From: Paenibacillus thalictri
GTDB lineage: Bacteria; Bacillota; Bacilli; Paenibacillales; NBRC-103111
Assembly: GCF_004307995.1 (NCBI RefSeq)
Contig: NZ_SIRE01000027.1
Span: 62,001-126,000, forward strand
Reading direction: 5' to 3'
Length of the DNA stretch: 64,000 nucleotides
The notes under the pieces were generated by a model. It had not been told where the DNA came from, ran no database searches, and was given only the letters and a program-made list of their open reading frames with translations. The translations under genes and the position numbers were made by a program. This document shows positions 53,533 to 62,405 of this stretch, in pieces. Position 1 is the stretch's first letter; each line of letters opens with the position of its first letter.

Positions 53533-56500
53533 CTACTTAATCGTATACGTTAATTGGGTGTATTTATTGTCTTTTGCCAAGAATCGGATACCGTTAATAA
53601 CTGTCTTCCCCGCATCTTGAACGAGAAGAACAATTTTACCCTGTTTAAAGGAGCTCACGGTTATAGGTGTCCCCTGAATAACTCCCTCTTTCGTTTCTCT
53701 TTCTGGGGTAAGCAAGCTTAAATCCAGAACCTCCATATCCTCTGCTGCATAAGTAACCGTTATTTCGCGAACGGAAACGGCTTCTTTCCTCGGAACGACG
53801 ATAATAAAGTTAAATTCGGTATCTTTTTGCAAGTTGACCGTTAGTGCCGGTACTGTGTTTTTCTGAACTTTATCTGACCATCCGCTCTGAGTACGGCTGT
53901 TCTTCGATCGGACCTTATATTCATGCATTGTATTGGGCTCAAGCCCATTATGGATATATGTAGTTCCGGAATTACTAACGACAAGACTGTCTACCTCAAT
54001 ATCGTAGCCGCTGGCTCCAGCAACGCTGTCCCAGGTTAAAGTAACTGAATCTACAGTTGCCTCCGCTTTAATATTTTTCGGAATATCCGGCGCAGTTACA
54101 ATCGGAATGGTAGGCGTCCACCCCGAGGTTAACGTCTGACCGCTTTGTACGCTGCTCCATTCTCCGTTCCCTTGTTCGTTTCTAGCACGGATCCGGTACA
54201 TGTGAGTTGAATTAACGGCCAACCCTTGGTGAACAAAGATCGTCCCTGTACTGACCTCTTGCACCATTCCGTCCGCTTCCACCTCATAACCGGTTGCCCC
54301 GACTACAGTATCCCAATTTAATGTGATTTGTGTGCTTTCTGGCACAGCTTGTATATTCCCAGGCGTTCCCATAACCGTAGACTGTGTAAGCGCTGCGCTC
54401 CATTCTCCGACTGCAGCTTCAGTTCTGGCCCTTACCCGGTAAACATGCCACGTAAAGGGAGTTAATTGATCGTGGGTATAACTTATAACATTACCGACCT
54501 CTATCAACTCTCCATCGATAAAAATGTCGTAGCTGGTGGCCCCTGGTACCGGCTCCCATGTAACTTGAATAGATGTATTTGATACATCGGTCCTTATATT
54601 TAGCGGATGCCCCAGAATGGTCTTTACCGTCGTTATTGAGCTCCATTCACCAATTCCACCTGCGCTTCGGGCACGCACCCTGTAAGTATGCTCAGAGCTT
54701 GGCAGGAGCCCTTTATGCAAGTATTCAATATTTTGACCATTATCGATGACAACTCCATCCGCCTCAACATCATATGCCACCGCCCCGGTGACCATATCCC
54801 AAGTCACTGTAACAAAATCACTGGCAGTGGAAGCGCGAACGTTATTAGGTATTCCCGCAAGGGTTATTCCTCTTACCATAGCGCTCCACTCGCCATAAAC
54901 CTGGTCGTTTTTCGCGCGTACGCGATATGTATGTTCAGAATTGCGCAAAAGGCCCGAATGAGTATATTGTGGTTCTATCCCGATACTAATTACTGCTCCG
55001 TCTACCTCAAGGTCGTATCCTTGTGCCCCCTGAACTTCTTTCCACGTAATTATGATCTGGTTGTCGGAAGTAGCCAATGTTAATTGCCCAGGCACGCTTG
55101 GAAGCGTAACAACGTTGATGTACGGTCCCCAATTACTCATACCTGTGCTATTGTAAGCCCGGACTCGATACGTGTGTGTCGTATTCGTCTGCAAATTGGC
55201 ATGCATATAATTCGGTGATTGTAGCCGGTCAACAATATTCCCATCGACCTCCAAAGCATATCCCTCCGCCCCTGAAACCACGTCCCAAGATAGACGGACA
55301 GATGAATCTGTAGCATTTCCTTTTAAATTGGTAGGCACTGCAACAATCGTTGACTTTACAAGGAGTTCGCTCCATTTACTGACACCGCTGCTGTTCTTGG
55401 CCCGGACACGAAATGTCTTCTGCATATTGGGATTCAAATTATTTTCTTCATATCGAGTCGCACTCCCATTGTCTATAACGGCATTATTGACTTCGATTTC
55501 ATACCCTGCAGCACCCGTAACTTCATCCCATTCCAACAAAATCGTATTACTTGTAGAGGTAAGACGAATGTTGCCGGGTACATCCGGAAGCGTCCAGTAG
55601 CTTGTAACCGGAGTCCACTCTCCGATCATATCTAAGCTATTAGCCCTCATTCGATAGGAATGGATAGTGCCTGGTAGCAGCGATTCGTGAGTGTATTCGG
55701 ATACGATAGCTAAGGGTATAATTTTGCCATCTATTTCGAGTTCATAGCCGCCGGCATTAAAAACAGGCTGCCATTGAAGCTTGACGCTGTTTTCAGTCGA
55801 ACTGAATTGTGGCACCGGTGTCCCAAAAGGGAATAAATTAGTTTTAGGAATCATTTCACGTTGTTGAGATAGACTTTGCCAGTATACAATTGCACGAGGA
55901 TTTCCCTTAGCAGAGTATTCCAGCTTGATATTGTACCGCTTGCCCGCCTCCAATAGTATAGGCTGATGATTCACTCCTGAATAATTGGCCCATTGATCTG
56001 CCCATAACTCATCATTAATCCATAACCGTACCCCACCATTAGCCGCTATATCAAATGTATAGGCCTCGGAATACCGCGGTTCGAGTTGACCTGTCCATCT
56101 GACTGAGAATTGATTATCGTTAAAACCCGCTATAGGAAGAATGGGTGCCGCCGTTAAATTAACGGTTTCATCTACTTTCGAATAATTTCCGCCTGTTAAA
56201 TCCGGTTCAGTAAAATATTCCGCCTTCAAGCCATGAAGCTGATATTTTAAGAGAGTCTGTCCCTCGGATCCCGCTCCAGTCACAATCTGCGGACGTTGAT
56301 TGGAGGTCATATTACCCCCGACTGCGAATAATCCTCCTGTCTTAATACTAAGATGATTGTTCACGCTAATATTGTCTCTTATAAACAAATCACCCTTTGA
56401 AACGCTTATATTGGCGGTTTGGTTATTCGACACCAACTCTCCAACTACAAGTTCCTCTACCGCTTTCATTTCAACCTTTGTATTAATATTCAACCCGTTT

Positions 56501-57693
56501 TTTACCGTAATCCGGCTTGCCTGCACATCCAAAAGTCCATTATTGTACGTTAAAGTATCGGCATACAGTAGATCAGCAGCATGTACGGTCGAGTCATTGT
56601 TCAGATGCACCGGACCGGTTACTAACAAGTTTCCTTGCTGCTGCTCTGCTATCTGAGGTTTAAAAGCATTAACGGTTAGCTGTGTGTTGGCATTTAAAGC
56701 GCCCTTAATAATTAAAGTTCCATATATGTCGATAGACAGCTTCTGATTCGTATTTAATCCGTCGATAATTAAGACAACTGGTTTACTGGGATTACCGAAG
56801 ACAACACTCGAATCTAAATTCAAGCTTCCTGCCTTAACTACCGCAGGTATTTGATTACTAGCGGATATTTTTTGAACTAAAGCATTGAGATCGCAGTTTG
56901 AGCATCTCTCTGCACCGGCCTCATATTGGGCAATCGCTTGTTCTACTTCTTGCGATTTTTCGCTCAGGTAACGTCCAATTTCCTCATGTAGCCCTTCTAT
57001 TCGGGTATAAGGCGGAGCATTATATTCATTAATGATTGTTCCCGAGATTAACATCCTCTCTCCACTAATCGTTCTTCGCTCCGGCGGAGGAGCTATTTGC
57101 GGAGTTCCCTGTGAAGGAGCATTCATCAAAGCTATAGGCATGCCGGATGACTTGGTAATTTCAACATAATTCATTGCCGTGCGTTCATCTGTTATATTTC
57201 CTTGATCTATAGTAATTCTGCCGTCAGAGACTTGAACGGATTTATGTCCGGTCATGTGTTGCCCGGCAGGTAGATATACATTGCTCCATACTGAAATATT
57301 CTCAACAAATACCGTATTTGTGCTGCCATACACCGCATCCCCAACGTTTACGGCAACATCGTATTCTCCATTTTCTACTTCTATTTCCCATCTGCCGCCT
57401 AAATGAAATCGAATAAACGAATCAAGAAGCGGATCTTGTTGATATGTATTCCTGACTACAGTGGAATCCGCATGGTTAATATTCCATCCATATTGGAGTC
57501 CATTGTGTAAACCAAATGTCTGTCCATAATCAGCGCTATATCCGGCGGGCACAGATAGATTCTGGGTCTGGAAATTGACCTTAATCACACTGGCTGGATC
57601 TGCAAATATTTTTTGCGGCTGATACAAAAAAACGCTGGAGATCATTTGAATAACTAGAATAAAGCAAAATACTTTTGACAAAATTCTTTTCAA
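53533..57693 (-). CDS. exported malectin-like/PA14/FN3 protein with cohesin-like end
   Basis: Protein of 1386 residues, first gene of the operon. TTG at 57693 has GTGAGG 5 bases upstream and yields a MKRILSK-type signal peptide ending near KIFA/D; longer frames run into the riboswitch. Residues about 33-190 form a carbohydrate-binding-like domain (VIKVNFQTQNLSVPAGYSAD; SFIRFHLGGRWEIEVENGEY). A beta-solenoid-like stretch rich in GTLIIKGALNANTQL-style repeats follows, then a PA14 domain (FSVRWTGQLEPRYSEAYTFD; NYSGVNHQPILLEAGKRYNI). About nine FN3 modules follow, and a C-terminal cohesin-like domain similar to that of the next gene. Likely an extracellular sugar-binding adhesin. Confidence 0.85.
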   Translation of the reverse strand: MKRILSKVFCFILVIQMISSVFLYQPQKIFADPASVIKVNFQTQNLSVPAGYSADYGQTFGLHNGLQYGWNINHADSTVVRNTYQQDPLLDSFIRFHLGGRWEIEVENGEYDVAVNVGDAVYGSTNTVFVENISVWSNVYLPAGQHMTGHKSVQVSDGRITIDQGNITDERTAMNYVEITKSSGMPIALMNAPSQGTPQIAPPPERRTISGERMLISGTIINEYNAPPYTRIEGLHEEIGRYLSEKSQEVEQAIAQYEAGAERCSNCDLNALVQKISASNQIPAVVKAGSLNLDSSVVFGNPSKPVVLIIDGLNTNQKLSIDIYGTLIIKGALNANTQLTVNAFKPQIAEQQQGNLLVTGPVHLNNDSTVHAADLLYADTLTYNNGLLDVQASRITVKNGLNINTKVEMKAVEELVVGELVSNNQTANISVSKGDLFIRDNISVNNHLSIKTGGLFAVGGNMTSNQRPQIVTGAGSEGQTLLKYQLHGLKAEYFTEPDLTGGNYSKVDETVNLTAAPILPIAGFNDNQFSVRWTGQLEPRYSEAYTFDIAANGGVRLWINDELWADQWANYSGVNHQPILLEAGKRYNIKLEYSAKGNPRAIVYWQSLSQQREMIPKTNLFPFGTPVPQFSSTENSVKLQWQPVFNAGGYELEIDGKIIPLAIVSEYTHESLLPGTIHSYRMRANSLDMIGEWTPVTSYWTLPDVPGNIRLTSTSNTILLEWDEVTGAAGYEIEVNNAVIDNGSATRYEENNLNPNMQKTFRVRAKNSSGVSKWSELLVKSTIVAVPTNLKGNATDSSVRLSWDVVSGAEGYALEVDGNIVDRLQSPNYMHANLQTNTTHTYRVRAYNSTGMSNWGPYINVVTLPSVPGQLTLATSDNQIIITWKEVQGAQGYDLEVDGAVISIGIEPQYTHSGLLRNSEHTYRVRAKNDQVYGEWSAMVRGITLAGIPNNVRASTASDFVTVTWDMVTGAVAYDVEADGVVIDNGQNIEYLHKGLLPSSEHTYRVRARSAGGIGEWSSITTVKTILGHPLNIRTDVSNTSIQVTWEPVPGATSYDIFIDGELIEVGNVISYTHDQLTPFTWHVYRVRARTEAAVGEWSAALTQSTVMGTPGNIQAVPESTQITLNWDTVVGATGYEVEADGMVQEVSTGTIFVHQGLAVNSTHMYRIRARNEQGNGEWSSVQSGQTLTSGWTPTIPIVTAPDIPKNIKAEATVDSVTLTWDSVAGASGYDIEVDSLVVSNSGTTYIHNGLEPNTMHEYKVRSKNSRTQSGWSDKVQKNTVPALTVNLQKDTEFNFIIVVPRKEAVSVREITVTYAAEDMEVLDLSLLTPERETKEGVIQGTPITVSSFKQGKIVLLVQDAGKTVINGIRFLAKDNKYTQLTYTIK

Positions 57694-57745
57694 TGCATCC
57701 TCACTCACTCTCTCTCTATCAGTCTCTCGTCCTAAAATTGCACGC

Positions 57746-57774
57746 AAAAAAGCCAAGCTAACCGGCAACCTGGC
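57746..57774 (-). terminator. riboswitch-linked intrinsic terminator (expression platform)
   Basis: On the minus strand GCCAGG-UU pairs with AG-CUUGGC (one or two wobble pairs) and is followed by six T. The 5' arm lies inside the 3' conserved segment of the aptamer, so terminator and aptamer are mutually exclusive. Ligand binding would be expected to prevent termination; this is inference. Confidence 0.7.
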
Positions 57775-57877
57775 GACCATATCGGTTACGATATCCTGGA
57801 ATTGTTCCAAAATAACATAATCAATTTAGGCCCATGGCTTTGCGTCCCCGCCTTTCGGACGGGTTTGCCCTTTTCAA
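57757..57877 (-). promoter_or_regulatory. class I cyclic-di-GMP riboswitch (GEMM-I)
   Basis: On the minus strand the conserved blocks follow in order: GGGCAAACC (57870-57862), a P2 helix closed by a GAAA tetraloop (57856-57853), GGGACGCAAAGCC (ending 57836), GGCCUAA (57832-57826), a variable stem, then GGUCGCC-A-GGUUGCCGG (down to about 57760). These are the signature elements of the c-di-GMP-I aptamer (GGGCAAACC, GAAA loop contacting its receptor, GACGCAAAGCC, GGCCUAA). It is 60 bases upstream of the first gene of the toxin/surface operon. The remaining bases to the divergent kinase gene hold a possible promoter and AT-rich sequence. Confidence 0.93.
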
Positions 57878-57919
57878 TTTTCTTGGCTAATAGGTCATTT
57901 GAATCGTGATTGACATTTC

Positions 57920-57958
57920 AATTTACCTATTTTTACATTATCCAACAAATTCCTTTAT
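57920..57958 (-). promoter_or_regulatory. possible promoter of the riboswitch operon
   Basis: On the minus strand TTGTTG (57958-57953) and TAAATT (57925-57920) are spaced 26 bases apart, reduced to 17 if measured to the TAAATAG-adjacent box is not supported; the boxes are weak. It is offered only because some promoter must lie in this AT-rich stretch upstream of the aptamer. Confidence 0.15.
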
Positions 57959-58147
57959 TTAACAACATATGTGATAAAAATTAGTTCTTATTTCCCATTA
58001 TTTTCTAAAGAAAATTTTATATAAATCATCGGTTACAATTTTTTTAAAATAAATCATCGAGACAAGGTCTTGAAATTACAGGAAAATATGCCCAAAATAA
58101 GAAGGGGGACAGGTTAAATTCATTCGGTTGGTAGCACGCGGAGGTTT

Positions 58148-59563
58148 ATGTTAAAACTAGTTACGTTTTCAATCAAGCTGATTTTCGCTACCGTGTTATT
58201 GCAGGACCGCAAAGACGGGGTGAAGTTTTGGTCTGCCGTTAGCTTACTCTGCGCCAGCTTGTTTGAGCTTACCGAATGGATACAGGGCTTGTTTATCCCC
58301 TACGCATCTTCTAAGCATTGGGATGTGCTGGTCACGGCGCTCGGCACCGTGTACCCGGTCTTGTTTTTCCTGCAGGAAACCGGGGTTCCTTACGCTTTTC
58401 TCATGACAGGAATCGTGTACCACGGCTTCTTCTCGCAAAAGGCACTTAAGCGGTTCGCCGCGATATTGCTTCTGCCTCCGATCCTTTCCCTCCTGACGCT
58501 GGACGATAACGGCTTACTCGATTTGCAAACCCCCTTTTTCCTGGCTATGACTACCGTGTATTTAATGCTAACCGCTGCGCTTATGGGACTGGGGTTAATC
58601 AGGAAACGGAACACCCGCCCGAGAAACAAAAAAATCGCCGAAGCGATCATTATCATTCCGAACGTGCTGGCTTTGCTTATATTTCATTATGCCTCCATTT
58701 ACGTAAGCAGTTGGTCTCGTTTAGGCGATACCATTCTCGTCGTTATGGCCGTCACCTTCATATTGTTTCTCATCGTCATATCCAGGTCAGGAATGCTTGG
58801 CATCAAGCTGAGACTGGAGCGGCAGGTCGCTGCCAATACGTTGCGTTCAGTGACGACCGGAACGGCCATATTAAACCATTCGATTAAAAATAGACTGACC
58901 AATATCGATCTGCTGGCCGATCGAATTCTGGAACAGCAAAACGTAAACATGCGCGATAAAGTCCATGAAGATGTGGAGCTTATACACTCGGAATCCCGGC
59001 AGGTGCTGGAAATGATCAGACGTATTCAACACCAGACCGAGCCGATTGCGTTAAACGAGCAAGAATGCAGCCTCACAGACATCATTCAGGACTCCACAGC
59101 AGCATGTTCGCTGTACATGAGCGACAAAAAAACGCAGATTTCACTAAATCTGCAGGACGAGACGATATTATATGGCGACCGGGTGCATCTAAAGGAAGTG
59201 ATTGTCAATTTGCTTCATAATGCGCTGGACGCTTTGCCGGAGCAGGGCGGAACCATACGGATTTCCTGCGAGCGTTCGGGAGACGGAATTGCGCTGAATG
59301 TTCGGGATAATGGAGAAGGGATCTCCGCCGACCATCTTCGCAACATCATGGAGCCTTTCTACTCGACCAAGGACCGTTCCCATAACTTCGGTCTTGGCTT
59401 AACCTACTGCAATATGGTAGTCGAAAAGCATGGCGGTTCATTGCAAATCGAAAGTTCCAAGGGGAAAGGTACACATGTGCAAATCCGATTTCCTTCTAGG
59501 CGGATCATAGGCAAGCAAGGCAAGCCCACTGCGGGCCAATCGGAACTGACTTCAGGCCTCTAA
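58148..59563 (+). CDS. membrane sensor histidine kinase
   Basis: Protein of 471 residues. ATG at 58148 has CGGAGG 4 bases upstream. About seven membrane segments fill residues 1-215, with no extracellular domain. The phosphoacceptor region reads TAILNHSIKNRLTNID, with the histidine in NHSIKN. The ATPase domain shows the N box VNLLHNALDAL, RDNGEGI and FGLGLTYC. The ligand is unknown. The gene diverges from the riboswitch operon and converges 11 bases from a LuxR-type response regulator, its probable partner on the opposite strand. Confidence 0.93.
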   Translation: MLKLVTFSIKLIFATVLLQDRKDGVKFWSAVSLLCASLFELTEWIQGLFIPYASSKHWDVLVTALGTVYPVLFFLQETGVPYAFLMTGIVYHGFFSQKALKRFAAILLLPPILSLLTLDDNGLLDLQTPFFLAMTTVYLMLTAALMGLGLIRKRNTRPRNKKIAEAIIIIPNVLALLIFHYASIYVSSWSRLGDTILVVMAVTFILFLIVISRSGMLGIKLRLERQVAANTLRSVTTGTAILNHSIKNRLTNIDLLADRILEQQNVNMRDKVHEDVELIHSESRQVLEMIRRIQHQTEPIALNEQECSLTDIIQDSTAACSLYMSDKKTQISLNLQDETILYGDRVHLKEVIVNLLHNALDALPEQGGTIRISCERSGDGIALNVRDNGEGISADHLRNIMEPFYSTKDRSHNFGLGLTYCNMVVEKHGGSLQIESSKGKGTHVQIRFPSRRIIGKQGKPTAGQSELTSGL

Positions 59564-59574
59564 CCCCCGTTCGC

Positions 59575-60258
59575 TTAAATCAGATGAAGTTGCCGGGCAA
59601 GCTGAAGAATATCTTTGGAATTGTGTTTTTTAAGCCGAAGCCATTCGAGGTATGGGAACTTTCCTTTTAAAGCGGAGGATATTTTGCAAAGCTCGTTATT
59701 AATCGTATATTCGCTATAAAACAGCATTTCCGATATTTCCCTGCGGGTGTATCCGGCGTCCTGCAGCTTGAGAATTTGCAGCTGTTTGGGAGTAATTTTC
59801 TTCCTCAGCTCCCGCTCCTGTTGAGCATTCAAATTGTTCAGCAGTTTCTTCGCCGAAGAATAATGAATGCCGGAACGTTCGTAATAAGCATCCCTTACTG
59901 CAGCAGGAATGTCTTGCACATTCTCCTTCATGATATAGTTGACAACGCGGCCGAAACCCAACATGAGGGCAACGATCTCATCCTCTTCTACAGAAGACAG
60001 CACGATAACTTTGATGGAGGGATAGCGGTTGCGGAGATCAAGGGCGATTTCCATACCTTCCATTCTTCTGTCCGCCAAGTTAAGGTCGAGCAGCAGCACG
60101 TCGAAGGTCACCTGCTCCATCGCAAACGCCAAGGTTTCCTTGTTAATTGCAGTCCCTACGACCTCCAGATCGGCTTCCTTGGATAGCCGGCTGAGCAACA
60201 GCTTCGTAAACACCTCATCGTCCTCACAGACAAGCAGCCTGATCTTACCCTCTTCCAT
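59575..60258 (-). CDS. LuxR/NarL-type response regulator
   Basis: Protein of 227 residues. ATG at 60258 is preferred: the product begins MEEGKIRLLVCEDDEVF, with acidic residues of the receiver active site. The phosphoacceptor Asp lies in LLLDLNLAD and the switch Ser in VIVLSSVEE. The C-terminal helix-turn-helix (ITPKQLQILKLQDAGYTRREI) is followed by an unusual longer C-terminus. It is convergent with the histidine kinase gene, with 11 bases between stops. Probably regulates transcription in response to that kinase; targets are unknown. Confidence 0.88.
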   Translation of the reverse strand: MEEGKIRLLVCEDDEVFTKLLLSRLSKEADLEVVGTAINKETLAFAMEQVTFDVLLLDLNLADRRMEGMEIALDLRNRYPSIKVIVLSSVEEDEIVALMLGFGRVVNYIMKENVQDIPAAVRDAYYERSGIHYSSAKKLLNNLNAQQERELRKKITPKQLQILKLQDAGYTRREISEMLFYSEYTINNELCKISSALKGKFPYLEWLRLKKHNSKDILQLARQLHLI

Positions 60259-60544
60259 GTTCCCGTTCGCCCCTTTTTTCCATTGCCGTTCTTCACAATT
60301 TGCAGATTCCACCGTTTACTTTCACAATACCAAATATGTAAGCAAAAGGAACTACTTATTTTTTTCGAGTATTTTTTGAGTCTCGCCTTCATCCGAAAAT
60401 GACCATCACCACCACAGGCGGTACGACAGGCGCATAGTCGGCAAACGGCTGAGGCACATCGAGATCACCGTAGACCCAGGCTCCAGCCATCAGACAGACA
60501 ACGGCAGCGTACTGGAAGTTACGTTCTATTAGTAGGAATGTACA
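60259..60544. other. gene-free stretch upstream of the response regulator
   Basis: AT-rich sequence next to the regulator start probably holds its promoter, but no convincing boxes were found. The part at 60380-60531 is an open frame of about 50 codons without a start or ribosome binding site; no gene is called. Confidence 0.5.
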
Positions 60545-60587
60545 AACAACCCCCTGCATGCCGGCGGCCGGTTTGCAGGGGGTTGTT
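60545..60587 (-). terminator. terminator of the second MBL-fold gene
   Basis: A perfect 14-bp inverted repeat AACAACCCCCTGCA/TGCAGGGGGTTGTT lies 11 bases past the stop. On the minus strand it ends in GTTGTTTGT. Confidence 0.85.
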
Positions 60588-60598
60588 GACTATTCACC

Positions 60599-61564
60599 TT
60601 ACCGCCACCAGGCGGCCGTTGGGTAATCTTCCATACCCAGTGTTACCGTTTCTCCGATCTGCGGCGTAATCACGCGAACATTTTGCTGCGATGCCGCCTT
60701 AAGCGCCCGTTCGACCGGGTCCGTCCAAGCGTGCAGCGCCAATGTGAACGCCCCCCAGTGAATCGGAATCATCAAGCCGCCCTGCACATCCAACTGCGCC
60801 TGCACCGTCTCCTCCGGAGACATATGAATGGAGGACCATCGCTCGTCATATTGGCCGCATTCCATCAAGGTCAGATCAAACGGGCCGTATTTCGCACCGA
60901 CTTCTTTGAAATGAGGTGCATAACCGCTGTCTCCGCTGAAGAAAATCTTATGTTCTGCACCCTCGATCACCCAGGAGCACCATAGCGACTGATCACGGTC
61001 AAACAAGCCTCGCCCGGAAAAATGTCTGGCCGGGGTGCATGCCAGCTTCAATCCCATATATTCCACTTCGTCCCACCAGTTGTGCTCGCTGATTTTATGC
61101 GGCTCAACACCCCAGCGGATCAAGTAATCGGCCACTCCCAGCGGGACGAAGAAATGTTCAACCTTATCCTTCAGCTTCATAATTGAACCATGATGCAAGT
61201 GGTCGTAATGATTGTGAGATAACAGAATAGCATCGATCGGCGGCAGCTGCTCCGGTTCAATCGGCAACCTGCCGCTGTAACGCTTGCTATTAAATATCGG
61301 AAAAGGAGAAGAGGTTTCTCCCAACATCGGATCGAGCAACAAACGTTTGCCATCGATTTGGATAAGGGAGGCGGAATGTCCGAACCAAGTGACTTGGGTT
61401 GCCTCGCCCTCCGTCAGCGCTGCAGCGTCCATGACTCTAACCGGAATGGCCTGATCCGGCTTGCGCTGCACACCGGTCCTTGAGTACTCTTTAATCATCG
61501 ACGCCAGCGAAGCAAAGGAAGTGCTCATCGGCGTCGGAATTTGATTGTAATATTTGGATTTCAT
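60599..61564 (-). CDS. MBL-fold (UlaG/NAPE-PLD-like) hydrolase
   Basis: Protein of 321 residues. Metal-binding motif HNHYDH, later PARHFSGRG, FFSGDSGY and the C-terminal PIHWGAF match the group. VTWFGHSASLIQIDG and LLLDPML give the usual N-terminal region. It is a paralogue of the protein at 5.6-6.8 kb but has no insertion. It is 65 bases downstream of a TetR regulator on the same strand, which probably controls it. Substrate unknown. Confidence 0.9.
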   Translation of the reverse strand: MKSKYYNQIPTPMSTSFASLASMIKEYSRTGVQRKPDQAIPVRVMDAAALTEGEATQVTWFGHSASLIQIDGKRLLLDPMLGETSSPFPIFNSKRYSGRLPIEPEQLPPIDAILLSHNHYDHLHHGSIMKLKDKVEHFFVPLGVADYLIRWGVEPHKISEHNWWDEVEYMGLKLACTPARHFSGRGLFDRDQSLWCSWVIEGAEHKIFFSGDSGYAPHFKEVGAKYGPFDLTLMECGQYDERWSSIHMSPEETVQAQLDVQGGLMIPIHWGAFTLALHAWTDPVERALKAASQQNVRVITPQIGETVTLGMEDYPTAAWWR

Positions 61565-61629
61565 ATCATGAGGCCCTCCGTAACATATAAGCAGGACCGC
61601 GGCGGATAGCTTGGATCAATAAAACATCA

Positions 61630-62202
61630 TTATACGCGCGCCGCATCCCAGCTCATTTTAATCATTTCTTGGAGATGGTCGGAGTTTAACTCGAACGTTC
61701 CATTGTAATGCTCTTTGACCAGTTGGACGAAAGGCAGGAATGAATAGGAAAGCAGCAGCACCGGATTGACAGGCTTAATCAGGCCCTCCCGTTGCCCCCT
61801 TTCCAGCAGTCCAATCAGCGGGCCAAACATAGCGCTGCTTTGTTCCAGGCATAGTTTGCCGATCAGCGGCGAATTCGTGAATTGTTCGAGAAACAAGCAT
61901 TCTTCCTTATTAGCTAAGGCGAATTCGACATAGTTCCTGATGATGGCTTCGAACTCCGCTTGCACCGGCTGATCGCCGTTAACGCCCCGGAAAATGGCCT
62001 TGCTTAATTTTTCCTTTACGCTCAGGTACAATTTGCCTAACATGTCCTCCTTATTCTCAAAGTATACGTAAATCGTGGACGACGATACTTGGGCCCGTTT
62101 GGCGATTTTGGACATCGATATTTCGGAAAAACCGATTTCGTTCAACAACTGAATGGTTGCGCGAAAGATCGCTTCGTTTTTGTTTTCGTCTTTTTGTCTC
62201 AT
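61630..62202 (-). CDS. TetR-family transcriptional regulator
   Basis: Protein of 190 residues. The N-terminal helix-turn-helix is typical (IFRATIQLLNEIGFSEISMS, KIAKRAQVSSSTIYVYFENK), followed by an all-helical ligand-binding region. ATG at 62202 gives the family-like start MRQKDENKNEAIFRA. There is no clear ribosome binding site. A perfect palindrome lies 12 bases upstream of the start, a likely autoregulatory operator. The downstream MBL-fold gene on the same strand is a plausible target. Confidence 0.88.
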   Translation of the reverse strand: MRQKDENKNEAIFRATIQLLNEIGFSEISMSKIAKRAQVSSSTIYVYFENKEDMLGKLYLSVKEKLSKAIFRGVNGDQPVQAEFEAIIRNYVEFALANKEECLFLEQFTNSPLIGKLCLEQSSAMFGPLIGLLERGQREGLIKPVNPVLLLSYSFLPFVQLVKEHYNGTFELNSDHLQEMIKMSWDAARV

Positions 62203-62214
62203 GACTATATAATA

Positions 62215-62224
62215 AACGATCGTT
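62215..62224. promoter_or_regulatory. palindromic operator candidate for the TetR regulator
   Basis: AACGATCGTT is a perfect 10-bp palindrome located 12 bases before the TetR start, within the expected promoter. TetR proteins bind such inverted repeats to repress their own genes. Confidence 0.5.
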
Positions 62225-62405
62225 CGATTAAAGGCAAATGCCAATCATCTTCGGTCCTAAAAACACAGAAATTCGAAGCTGCGGGGGAATCCATTTCGGA
62301 ATGGAATGGCGCTAATTCTTAAGTTAAATTTAATAAGCTGAGACATTCCTCCCATTGAAGCGTTTAATATGATAAAAGCTTAATTGGGTGAAGGGAGTGA
62401 AGCTG

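Noticed and set aside
57694..57810. 39-codon upstream extension of the PA14/FN3 gene
   Set aside because: It lies over the riboswitch and terminator and would hide the signal peptide; the TTG at 57693 has a proper ribosome binding site.
57920..57958. Firm promoter for the riboswitch operon
   Set aside because: The TTGTTG and TAAATT boxes are weak and unsupported by anything but position, so they are listed only at very low confidence.
60380..60531. 50-codon frame between the response regulator and MBL-fold gene
   Set aside because: No start codon with a ribosome binding site and no recognisable similarity; possibly a decayed gene end but not supportable.
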